This document shows positions 24,467 to 31,757 of a stretch of DNA of 37,850 bases, one piece after another; position 1 is the stretch's first letter, and the number at the start of each line of letters is the position of its first letter. The notes under the pieces are model-generated. The model did not search any database, had not been told where the DNA came from, and saw only the letters and a program-made list of their open reading frames with translations. Location of the stretch: positions 1-37,850 of the forward strand of contig JAJTBC010000149.1 of assembly GCA_021287085.1 (NCBI GenBank), given 5' to 3'. This stretch comes from Bacillota bacterium (GTDB lineage: Bacteria > Acidobacteriota > Holophagae > Holophagales > Holophagaceae). Made by a program: the position numbers and the translations under genes.

Positions 24467-25513
24467 ATGAAAGCCACGGCACGTTTGATGCTGCTTTCCC
24501 TGGCGGGAACCGTGTTGCTGGCCGCGCCCCAGGCCGCTCCCACAGCGACTCAGGCTCCGACCGTGCAAGTTCCTGCACCCGCGCAGGAGCGGGAGGTCAC
24601 CTTTCCCGGCTTCAACGGCTTCACGCTCAAAGGCACGGTGCGTCCGGCTTCGGGCCACGGCTATTTCGCGGTGATGGTGGCGGGATCGGGGCCCACGGAT
24701 CGCAACTGGTCCAATCCGCTCATCCGCAACCCCTTCACGGGCGATCTCATTCCGAGCCATGGCGGGCGCGATTTCGCGGCGTGGCTGGGCCAGCAGGGCA
24801 TCGCGAGCCTGCGCTGGGACAAGCGTTTCATCGGCAGTCACGATCCCAAGCTGGATATTTCCCTGGATGCCCAAAGCGGCGATATCCGCGCCGCCATGGC
24901 TTTTGCGCGCACCTTGCCCGAAGCCAAGGGCAAGAAGCTGCTGCTCATCGGCCATAGCGAAGGCTCGCTCATGGCGCTGGTGACGGCCAAGGAAGCCGAT
25001 GCGGTGCTGCTGTTGGCCATGCCCGCCCAGAGCATGGCCAAGCTCGTGCTGGAACAGGTGAAGCGCCAGCTTCCGCCCGACATGGCCAAGCCCAACCTGG
25101 AGTACCTCGAAGCGGTCTTCCAGGCCATCCGGGAGCGTCAGCCCCGGCCCGATGCGGGCGCGGCGGTGCTTCCGGCCCTGGTGACGAACCTTGCGGAGCC
25201 GCTCATGCGCCCTGAAAGCGTCGGCTTTGTGCGGGACACCCTGGACCTCGATCCCTGGCTGCTGGCCTCGCGCATCGCCGTGCCCTACGCCGTGGTGTGG
25301 GCCGATCGCGATGTGCAAACCCCCAGGCCCAAGCAGGTGCCCGATAGTTTCAAAGGCGCGGTGGTGGGGATTGCCGAAGCCAATCATCTGCTGAAGAAGG
25401 AGACTCGCGATCTCGGCCTGCTGAACGGCGCCACCGCCGCGACCACCTACGGCGACGACACCCCCATGGCCGATCTCAAACCCCTGGCAGAGTGGCTCAA
25501 GACGCTGAAGTAG
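24467..25513 (+). CDS. Exported alpha/beta hydrolase
   Basis: A 348-aa protein with a signal peptide (residues 1-20, LMLLSLAGTVLLAA) and a Pro/Thr/Ala-rich linker to about residue 40. The hydrolase core has GSGPTDRN near 73 (oxyanion-hole region), GHSEG with Ser164, Asp280 or Asp282 (WADRD) and His307 (EANHLL). The body resembles the serine aminopeptidase/esterase-like hydrolase group seen with an N-terminal GFTLKGT strand. Substrate is unknown; an ester or small peptide is plausible given the divergent dipeptidase. GGAGGA lies about 5 bases before the ATG at 24467. An earlier in-frame TTG at 24449 is less likely. Confidence 0.85.
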   Translation: MKATARLMLLSLAGTVLLAAPQAAPTATQAPTVQVPAPAQEREVTFPGFNGFTLKGTVRPASGHGYFAVMVAGSGPTDRNWSNPLIRNPFTGDLIPSHGGRDFAAWLGQQGIASLRWDKRFIGSHDPKLDISLDAQSGDIRAAMAFARTLPEAKGKKLLLIGHSEGSLMALVTAKEADAVLLLAMPAQSMAKLVLEQVKRQLPPDMAKPNLEYLEAVFQAIRERQPRPDAGAAVLPALVTNLAEPLMRPESVGFVRDTLDLDPWLLASRIAVPYAVVWADRDVQTPRPKQVPDSFKGAVVGIAEANHLLKKETRDLGLLNGATAATTYGDDTPMADLKPLAEWLKTLK

Positions 25514-25576
25514 CGTGGGTGTATCCCGCCGAAATCCTTTCGCCTTCTCGTTCGCTGCTGATCTTCATCTGCTTTC

Positions 25577-25612
25577 CTTGGTGTCATTGGTGTCCTTGGT
25601 GCCTTTGTGGGG
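25577..25612. repeat. Short tandem tract with 9-nt period (TTGGTGTC family)
   Basis: Four consecutive 9-base units run CTTGGTGTC, ATTGGTGTC, CTTGGTGCC, TTTGTGGGG. The tract lies in the 143-bp gap between the hydrolase and the cyclophilin gene. Its sequence differs from the GATGnACAG repeats but the period is the same, and no coding frame uses it. Confidence 0.55.
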
Positions 25613-25656
25613 AATGGCTTTTCTGGTGCAGAATGAACGTGAACTAAGGAGGTTTC

Positions 25657-26247
25657 ATGCGTCTCGCTTTCCTCGCTCCCCTTCTGGCTCTGAGCCTGTT
25701 TGCCACTGAACCCGCCAAGCCCCAGGTGAAGTTCACCACCACCCTGGGCAGCTTCACGGTGGAGCTGGAGCCTGAGGCCGCGCCCAAGACCGTGGCGAAT
25801 TTCCTTCGCTACGTGCGTTCCGGCCACTACAAGGGCACCACCTTCCATCGCGTCATTTCCAAGTTCATGATCCAGGGCGGCGGCGTGACCGCCAAGGGCA
25901 CGGAAAAGCCTGCGCCCCAGAAGGTGGAGAACGAGGCCAAGCTGGCTTTTGAAAAGGGCTTGAAGAACGTGCGCGGCAGCCTCGCCATGGCCCGCACCAA
26001 CGATCCCCACAGCGCCAGCGCCCAGTTCTTCGTCAACGTGGTGGACAACGCTTTCCTCGATTATCCGGGCCGTGACGGCTGGGGCTATTGTGTGTTCGGC
26101 AAGGTGATCGAGGGCATGGACACCGTGGACGCCATTCGCAACGTCCAGACCGGCCCCTCGGACAAGCCCGTGAAGACCGTGGAAATCACCAGCGCCGTGG
26201 TGATCGGCGACAAGGCCCCGGCCCGCAAGGCGCCGCGCAAGAAGTAG
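25657..26247 (+). CDS. Exported cyclophilin-type peptidyl-prolyl isomerase
   Basis: A 196-aa PpiA/B-like enzyme that speeds cis-trans isomerisation of prolyl bonds. A signal peptide (residues 1-16) directs it to the periplasm. The cyclophilin core has FHRVI with catalytic Arg at 65, MIQGGG (71-76), GSLAMART, SAQFFVNV and the closing GYCVFGKVIEGMD. The basic C-terminal tail ARKAPRKK is unusual for an exported form. AAGGAGG lies just before the ATG. FabG follows 35 bp later on the same strand, so the two may share a message. Confidence 0.92.
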   Translation: MRLAFLAPLLALSLFATEPAKPQVKFTTTLGSFTVELEPEAAPKTVANFLRYVRSGHYKGTTFHRVISKFMIQGGGVTAKGTEKPAPQKVENEAKLAFEKGLKNVRGSLAMARTNDPHSASAQFFVNVVDNAFLDYPGRDGWGYCVFGKVIEGMDTVDAIRNVQTGPSDKPVKTVEITSAVVIGDKAPARKAPRKK

Positions 26248-26282
26248 TTCAACCGTTTCTGTATTCGCAGAAGGGAGTATTC

Positions 26283-27035
26283 ATGTTCCAACTCGACGGC
26301 AAGATCGTTCTCATCACGGGTGCCAGCCAGGGCATCGGCGAAATCATCGCCAAGGAAATGGCGAAGCAGGGCGCCACCATCGTCTGCGCCAGTCTGCCTT
26401 TCACCGAAGAGGACCTCAAGCGCGTGGTCGCCGAGATCCAGGCCCAGGGCGGCAAGGCCGACTACGTGCTGCTCAACATGGCCGAAGGCGACAGTGTGCG
26501 CGCCGCCGTGGATGAAACCGTGAAGCGCCACGGCGCGCTGCATGTTCTCGTGAACAACGCGGGCATCACCAAGGACAAGCTGCTCATCCAGATGAAGGAA
26601 GAGGAGTGGGATGCGGTGCTGGGCATCAACCTCAAGGGCGCGTTCATCGCCACCCAGGCGGTGGCCAAACCCATGATGAAGCAGCGCTGGGGGCGCATCA
26701 TCAACATCGCTTCCGTGGTGGGTCAGATGGGCAACGCCGGGCAGGCCAACTATGTCAGCGCCAAGGCGGGGCTCATCGGCCTCACCAAGACCACGGCCCG
26801 GGAACTGGCCAGCCGCAACATCACCTGCAATGCCGTGGCCCCCGGCTACATCGCCACCGCCATGACCGACAAGCTCAGCGACGAGGTGAAGGAAGGCTTC
26901 ACCAAGCAGATTCCGTTGGGCCGCATGGGCACGCCCGCCGACATCGCTGCGGCCGTGTGCTTCCTCGCCACCGAAGAGGCCGGCTACGTCACCGGCTGCA
27001 CCATCCCCGTCAACGGCGGAATGCTGATGCCCTGA
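26283..27035 (+). CDS. fabG: 3-oxoacyl-ACP reductase FabG-type
   Basis: A 250-aa SDR that reduces 3-oxoacyl-ACP with NADPH in fatty-acid elongation. TGASQGIG at residues 12-19, NNAG at 91-94, Asn116, Ser144, Tyr157 and Lys161 (YVSAK) form a complete active site; the C-terminus GYVTGCTIPVNGGM matches FabG. ATG 26283 has AAGGGAG about 6 bases upstream; upstream in-frame codons run into the cyclophilin gene. No other fatty-acid genes are adjacent, so a specialised reductase of the same family cannot be excluded. A terminator follows. Confidence 0.88.
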   Translation: MFQLDGKIVLITGASQGIGEIIAKEMAKQGATIVCASLPFTEEDLKRVVAEIQAQGGKADYVLLNMAEGDSVRAAVDETVKRHGALHVLVNNAGITKDKLLIQMKEEEWDAVLGINLKGAFIATQAVAKPMMKQRWGRIINIASVVGQMGNAGQANYVSAKAGLIGLTKTTARELASRNITCNAVAPGYIATAMTDKLSDEVKEGFTKQIPLGRMGTPADIAAAVCFLATEEAGYVTGCTIPVNGGMLMP

Positions 27036-27063
27036 GGCGAGGCTTCAACAGCAATGGTCCAAG

Positions 27064-27092
27064 AGCCCTTTGGTTTCGACCAAGGGGCTTTT
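27064..27092 (+). terminator. Rho-independent terminator after fabG
   Basis: AGCCCTTTGGT pairs with ACCAAGGGGCT (11 bp including one G-T) around TTCG, followed by TTTT. It lies 28 bp after the fabG stop and before the convergent xseA gene. Confidence 0.85.
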
Positions 27093-27141
27093 GGCGTAGG
27101 CCTCCATGACAGGGCGCCAACGCAGGCTTTCTCTTCGCGCC

Positions 27142-28461
27142 TCAATCCCGCAGCGTGGCCGTGCGGGAGCCGTCCTTCCAGCGCAGCTTCAGCTGGCTCC
27201 CCTTGAGGGGCTGGGAAGCCTTCACCACGGGGCGGCCTGCGTCATCCAGGGCCAGCACGAATCCGCGCTCCAGGGGGCCTGTGGGATCGAGGCCTTGAAG
27301 GCGGGCCTCCAGCACCGCTCGCCGCCGCTCCAGGCGTTCCAGCAAGTGATGCAGGGCCGGGGCCAGACGCTGCCGGGCCTGGATAAGCCGAGGCCGATCG
27401 CCTTCGCCGGAGGCCAGATGGGCGGCGTGAAGCAGCCGCTGACGCAACAGCGCGAGGCGGGCCGAGGCTTGATCCAGCCTGCGCTGGGGATGGGCCAGGT
27501 GCAGGCGACTCGCGAGCTTCTCGAAGCGCTGACGGGCGGTTTGAACGGGATCATGGCGCAGCAGCCCATGGTCGAGGCGCAGGTTGAGGGTGGTCTCGAA
27601 GCCCCGCAGACGCCATTCCATGCGGGTTTGCAGAGCGTCGATGCGGCGCTGGAGCTCGCTGGCGAGCTGCCCGCGATCCGGGGTGGTCAGCTCCGCAGCC
27701 TGACTGGGCGTGGCGGCGCGGCGATCGGCGGCCAGATCCACCAGCGTGGTGTCGATTTCGTGGCCCACGCCCGTGACGATGGGCAACCGGCAAGAAGCCA
27801 CGGCCCGCACCAGGCCGGGATCATTGAAGCTCCAGAGATCCTCCAGGCTGCCGCCGCCTCGTACCATCAGGATGGCGTCGCATTTCCAGAACTCATCCTG
27901 GAGCTCCTGCAGGGCCAGCAGGTTCTCGGGCACGGCGCGCTCACCCTGGGCGGCGGCCGGAGCGATGAGCAGATGCACTCCAGGCGCTCGGCGCTGGGTC
28001 ACTTCCAGCACATCCCGCAAGGCCGCTCCGCCCAGGGCCGCGATGATGCCCAGCCGCTGAGGGAAGCGGGGCAGGGGCCGCTTGGGCCGATCGAACAGGC
28101 CCTCCGCCCGCAGTTCCGCTTCCCGCTGGCGCAGTTGGGCTTGAAGATCGCCCTGGCCCGCCGGTTCGATGTGGGTCACGGCCAAGGTGAGGCTGCCGCC
28201 CGCCACGTAGAGGTTCAGGCTGCCTTTGACGATGACGCGCTCGCCGTTGCGGGGCGTGGTTTTCACGAAGCGCTGCTGGCCCGCCCACACGGCGCAGGAC
28301 AAGGCCGCGCCGTCTTCCTTCAAGGTGAAATACCAGTGCTTGCCGGAACTCCGGAAATTGCTCACTTCGCCGACCACGCACACGGCGGCGAAGGCCGGCT
28401 CCACCCGGGCCTTGAGCTGCTCCAGCAGGCGCTTCACGGAAAGGGGCGCGGCATCAACCAT
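27142..28461 (-). CDS. xseA: Exodeoxyribonuclease VII large subunit
   Basis: A 439-aa catalytic subunit of the single-strand-specific nuclease ExoVII used in mismatch and other repair. The N-terminal OB-fold (residues 1-100) has VVGEVSNFRSSGKHWYFTLKE; the catalytic domain shows the family GGGSLEDLWSFNDP, TGVGHEIDTTLVD and RAATPSQAAEL. Long coiled-coil helices follow, then LERGFVLALDDAGR, typical of the C-terminal cap. The small subunit xseB is not in the window. The ATG at 28461 lacks a strong Shine-Dalgarno; an in-frame GTG at 28476 is an alternative. It is divergent from sppA, with 54 bp between starts. Confidence 0.95.
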   Translation of the reverse strand: MVDAAPLSVKRLLEQLKARVEPAFAAVCVVGEVSNFRSSGKHWYFTLKEDGAALSCAVWAGQQRFVKTTPRNGERVIVKGSLNLYVAGGSLTLAVTHIEPAGQGDLQAQLRQREAELRAEGLFDRPKRPLPRFPQRLGIIAALGGAALRDVLEVTQRRAPGVHLLIAPAAAQGERAVPENLLALQELQDEFWKCDAILMVRGGGSLEDLWSFNDPGLVRAVASCRLPIVTGVGHEIDTTLVDLAADRRAATPSQAAELTTPDRGQLASELQRRIDALQTRMEWRLRGFETTLNLRLDHGLLRHDPVQTARQRFEKLASRLHLAHPQRRLDQASARLALLRQRLLHAAHLASGEGDRPRLIQARQRLAPALHHLLERLERRRAVLEARLQGLDPTGPLERGFVLALDDAGRPVVKASQPLKGSQLKLRWKDGSRTATLRD

Positions 28462-28515
28462 GAGCCATGATCCCACGGGAAACCTGCCATCATGAACCTT
28501 CACCCAGGAGCTTTC

Positions 28516-30306
28516 ATGAAGGCTTTCTTTCAATCCTGTCTCGGCACCTTCGTGGCGCTGATCCTGTTCGTAGGTTTGGGCGTGATGGGCCTCATCGGCC
28601 TGGGCGCGGCCATGGGTGCCTCCGCGGCGCCCAAGGTGCCTTCCAAGGCGGTGCTGATCTTCGATCTTTCCCAGCCCATTCCTGATTCGGCCCAGGACGT
28701 GGCTCCGGGACAGGCCCTGCAACGGGCCCTCCAGGGCGGCAGCGACGGTACGCCCCTGCCGGTGCTGCTCAACGCGCTGGAGCGAGCCTCCCAGGATTCC
28801 TCCATCAGCGCCCTCTTCCTTACGGGCAATGTGCGCGGCGGCGGCTACGCCAGCGGCCCGGCGGCCCTCAAGGAGTTGCGCGGCGCCATTCAGCGTTTCA
28901 AGGAAGTCTCCGGCAAGCCGGTGATCGCCTACAACCTGGGCTACGCCAAGCCGGATCTCTACCTTTGCGCCGGAGCTTCTTCCTTGGCGGTGCATCCCAT
29001 GGGCGGCCTGGATCTCACGGGCTATGCCTCCGAACCCATGTTCTACGCCGGGGCCTTCAAGAAGTACGGCATCGAGATGCAGATCACCCGCGTGGGCAAG
29101 TACAAGAGCGCCGTGGAGCCCTTCTTCCTGGAGAAGATGAGCGACGCCAATCGCGAACAGACCCAGGCCTTCCTGGGCGATATCTGGGAGGACTGGAAGG
29201 CCGTGGTGGCGGGCGATCGCAAGCTCGATACGGAAGCCATCCAGAAGCTGGCGGACGAAAAGGGGGAAGTGCTGAGCGAGGAAGCCCTCCGCGCCAAGCT
29301 GGTGGATCGCATCGCCACCTACGACGAAGTGCTGGACGAACTGAAGAAGGTGTCGGGCAAGGAGGCCAAGGACAAGGATTTCCCCCAGATCGACATGGGC
29401 ACCTACGCCAAGATTCCCGGCAAGGAAGCCAAGGGCAAGAACCGCATCGCCGTGGTCTATGCCGAAGGCGAGATCGTGGATGGCGATGGGCAGGGCGGTC
29501 AGATCGGAGGCGACAGCCTCAGCCGCGAGCTGCGTCGGCTCCGCCTGGACAAGAACGTGAAAGCCATCGTGCTGCGCGTGAACAGCCCCGGCGGCAGCGC
29601 CGTGGCCTCCGAATTGATCCAGCGCGAAGTGATCCTCTGCAAGGCCGCGGGCAAGCCCGTGGTGGTATCCATGGGCTACGTGGCGGCCTCCGGCGGCTAC
29701 TGGATCAGCACCTACGCGGATCGCATCTTCGCCCAGCCCAACACCATCACCGGCTCCATCGGCGTGTTCGGCACCCTGCCCAACATCAAGAAGCTGGCCA
29801 ACGAACACGGCATCACCTGGGACAGCGTGCAGACCTCGAAGCTGGCGGCTCCATCTCTCGCGCGGCCTCGCACGCCCGAGGAACTGGCCCGCATCCAGTT
29901 CCTCGTGGACGATATCTACGACCGTTTCCTCACCAAGGTTTCCGAAGGACGGCACCTGCCCAAGGAGAAGGTGGGCGAGATCGCCCAGGGTCGCGTGTGG
30001 TCCGGCAAGGCCGCCCTCAAGCTGGGGCTCGTGGACGAAATGGGCGGCCTTCAGAGCGCCATCCAGCACGCCGCGAAACTAGCCAAGATCGAGAACGATT
30101 ACCGGGTCGATGCGCCGGAGGCTCCCAAGGATCCCATCGAGAAGCTCATGAACGCCCTGGGCAAAGGCGAAAAGCGTCGTCTCGTGAAAGCTGGCCCCGT
30201 GGATGATCTCAAGGCCCAGTTCGAGCGCACCTGGGATCGCCTGCAGGCCATGAATGATCCCAGGGGCGTCTATGCCCGCATGCCCTTCGATCTGGAGATC
30301 AAGTAG
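28516..30306 (+). CDS. sppA: Signal peptide peptidase SppA, long (tandem S49) form
   Basis: A 596-aa inner-membrane Ser/Lys protease that degrades cleaved signal peptides. A membrane anchor spans about residues 8-32. Two S49 domains follow: the first supplies Lys197 (GKYKSAVEPF, equal to E. coli Lys209) and the second Ser361 in VNSPGGSAVAS (equal to Ser409). Length matches the E. coli long form (618 aa). I chose ATG 28516 because AGGAG lies 6 bases upstream; an ATG at 28492 would add 8 residues without a site. The gene converges with queE across a perfect hairpin. Confidence 0.95.
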   Translation: MKAFFQSCLGTFVALILFVGLGVMGLIGLGAAMGASAAPKVPSKAVLIFDLSQPIPDSAQDVAPGQALQRALQGGSDGTPLPVLLNALERASQDSSISALFLTGNVRGGGYASGPAALKELRGAIQRFKEVSGKPVIAYNLGYAKPDLYLCAGASSLAVHPMGGLDLTGYASEPMFYAGAFKKYGIEMQITRVGKYKSAVEPFFLEKMSDANREQTQAFLGDIWEDWKAVVAGDRKLDTEAIQKLADEKGEVLSEEALRAKLVDRIATYDEVLDELKKVSGKEAKDKDFPQIDMGTYAKIPGKEAKGKNRIAVVYAEGEIVDGDGQGGQIGGDSLSRELRRLRLDKNVKAIVLRVNSPGGSAVASELIQREVILCKAAGKPVVVSMGYVAASGGYWISTYADRIFAQPNTITGSIGVFGTLPNIKKLANEHGITWDSVQTSKLAAPSLARPRTPEELARIQFLVDDIYDRFLTKVSEGRHLPKEKVGEIAQGRVWSGKAALKLGLVDEMGGLQSAIQHAAKLAKIENDYRVDAPEAPKDPIEKLMNALGKGEKRRLVKAGPVDDLKAQFERTWDRLQAMNDPRGVYARMPFDLEIK

Positions 30307-30320
30307 CTAGAAGGTGGCGC

Positions 30321-30354
30321 GAGGATTCGTCATCGAATGGGACGACGAATCCTC
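30321..30354. terminator. Perfect 11-bp hairpin between convergent sppA and queE
   Basis: GAGGATTCGTC (30321-30331) and GACGAATCCTC (30344-30354) pair without mismatch around a 12-nt loop. It lies 14 bp after the sppA stop and its right arm overlaps the queE stop codon. No U-tract follows on either strand, so it may block convergent transcription or protect 3' ends rather than act as a classical terminator. Confidence 0.5.
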
Positions 30355-31021
30355 ACACGCCCCTTCGTTCCGGTTCCCAGATCAACTTGTGAAGCTGAAG
30401 CTGAAACCGTGCAGCCAAGCCATCGGCGAGCATGCGTTCGGCCAGCCAACGGGGATCCAGGCGCTGCCAGACGGGACTGAAGAGGAGGTCGTGGCGCTGG
30501 AAGAGGCCGCGCTCTTCGCACCAGGCCTTGGCCCAGTGGTAGTCGGCCTCGTCGCTCAGCACGAACTTCAGCTCGTCCTGGCCGGGGATCAGGAATTCGA
30601 GGTTGCTTTCCAGCCAGCGATGGCCTTCGCCGCTGCCGGGGGTCTTGCGATCCACGATCTTCACCACGGCAGGAGGCACGGGGCGCAGATCGTGGCTGCC
30701 AGCCGTTTCCAGGGCCACTTCATAGCCCAGATCCAGCAATTCTTGAAGCAGCCTTGGCGTCTCGCCTTGGGCCAGGGGCTCGCCGCCGGTCACTTCCACG
30801 AAAGGGGCGTTGGGGCCGGGGCGAGGCGGCCCCAGGCGGCGCACGGTTTCGGCCAGCAGCGTTTCCCGTTCCATGAAGGTGCCTTCGGTGAAGGCGTAGG
30901 CGGTGTCGCAATAGGTGCAGCGCAGCGGACAGCCCGTGAGCCGGATGAAGAGGCAGGGGCGGCCCGCCCGTGTGCCTTCGCCCTGAAGGCTGTAGAAGAT
31001 TTCGTTGACCTTCAGCGCCAT
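30353..31021 (-). CDS. queE: 7-carboxy-7-deazaguanine synthase QueE
   Basis: A 222-aa radical-SAM enzyme that converts 6-carboxytetrahydropterin to 7-carboxy-7-deazaguanine in queuosine biosynthesis. The N-terminus VNEIFYSLQGEGTRAGRP and the cluster motif Cys31-x3-Cys35-x2-Cys38 (GCPLRCTYCDT) are characteristic, as is EVTGGEPL for SAM binding. The ATG at 31021 overlaps the upstream reductase gene by 10 bp; a TTG two codons earlier is an alternative. Other queuosine genes (queC, queD, queF) are not in the window. Confidence 0.94.
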   Translation of the reverse strand: MALKVNEIFYSLQGEGTRAGRPCLFIRLTGCPLRCTYCDTAYAFTEGTFMERETLLAETVRRLGPPRPGPNAPFVEVTGGEPLAQGETPRLLQELLDLGYEVALETAGSHDLRPVPPAVVKIVDRKTPGSGEGHRWLESNLEFLIPGQDELKFVLSDEADYHWAKAWCEERGLFQRHDLLFSPVWQRLDPRWLAERMLADGLAARFQLQLHKLIWEPERRGV

Positions 31022-31728
31022 TGCCAACCGCCGTCCAGGGTGAGGATTTCGCCCGTGAGATAGGGGCTTTGAGCCACGTAGCGCAAGGCCCGGGCCAGGT
31101 CTTCCACGGCGCCGTTGAAGCCCAGCAGGTTCTGCTGGGCCAGGGTTTCGGGATCGCTGCCTTCGTCGGGCAGCACCACGCCCAGGGCATGGCCCGCCAC
31201 GCGCCGAGGCGCCAGTTGCCGAGCCAGTCCGGGCACCAGGGACGCGAGAGCCGCCTTGGAGGCGGTGTAGGGCAGGCGCTGGAGCAAGGGGCGATGGATG
31301 GCGGAATCCAGCAGCAGTTGCAGGCTGCCGCCGGTTTCCAGATGAGGCGCGATGGCCTGTGCGGCCAGCATGGGAAAGGTCAGGTTGAGGCGGAACAGGT
31401 CGCTCAAGGCCGGGGACGTCCAGGAGCCGAAGGGCTGCCGGGGAAAGGTTCCGGCCACCAGCACCGCGCTCTGAAATCGAATCCCTTCAGCACCAAGGGC
31501 CTCCATCTCTGCCATCATTTGAGAATCCAGAGCCGGGTTTTCCGCGTTCCAACAAAGCGTTCGGATCTGGGTTTTGCTTGATAGTTCCGCGATCCAAGGA
31601 TCGGTCTTCGCCCAGGGCCGCGAGCCCGTGAGCAGAAGATGGCAATCCGAGGCCAGGTTTTCGGCCAAGGCCCTTCCCAGCCGCCGTCCCGCGCCTACCA
31701 AGATCCACCAAGGTTTCGAATCGTTCAC
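31012..31728 (-). CDS. SDR reductase resembling FolM (dihydromonapterin/dihydrofolate reductase)
   Basis: A 238-aa short-chain reductase. VGAGRRLGRA at residues 11-20 has the Arg-Arg glycine turn typical of NADPH-using pteridine reductases and FolM; Ser142, Tyr154 and Lys158 (YTASK) complete the active site, and the end EILTLDGGWQWR parallels FolM's PLDGGRHLR. The family reduces pterins, and the next gene queE also uses a pterin substrate, which supports the guess. The two coding regions overlap by 10 bp, so they are co-translated. Only 29 bp separate its start from the divergent phosphatase gene. Substrate assignment is inference. Confidence 0.7.
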   Translation of the reverse strand: MNDSKPWWILVGAGRRLGRALAENLASDCHLLLTGSRPWAKTDPWIAELSSKTQIRTLCWNAENPALDSQMMAEMEALGAEGIRFQSAVLVAGTFPRQPFGSWTSPALSDLFRLNLTFPMLAAQAIAPHLETGGSLQLLLDSAIHRPLLQRLPYTASKAALASLVPGLARQLAPRRVAGHALGVVLPDEGSDPETLAQQNLLGFNGAVEDLARALRYVAQSPYLTGEILTLDGGWQWR

Positions 31729-31757
31729 GTCTGTTTCTCCGTTCCTTCAAGGCTACC

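Noticed and set aside
24314-25387. N-terminal extension of the dipeptidase frame
   Set aside because: The extension is antisense to the alpha/beta hydrolase; the signal peptide, Shine-Dalgarno and promoter all place the start at 24313.
28462-30069. N-terminal extension of the xseA frame
   Set aside because: It is antisense to sppA and lacks ExoVII features; the family N-terminus begins at 28461.
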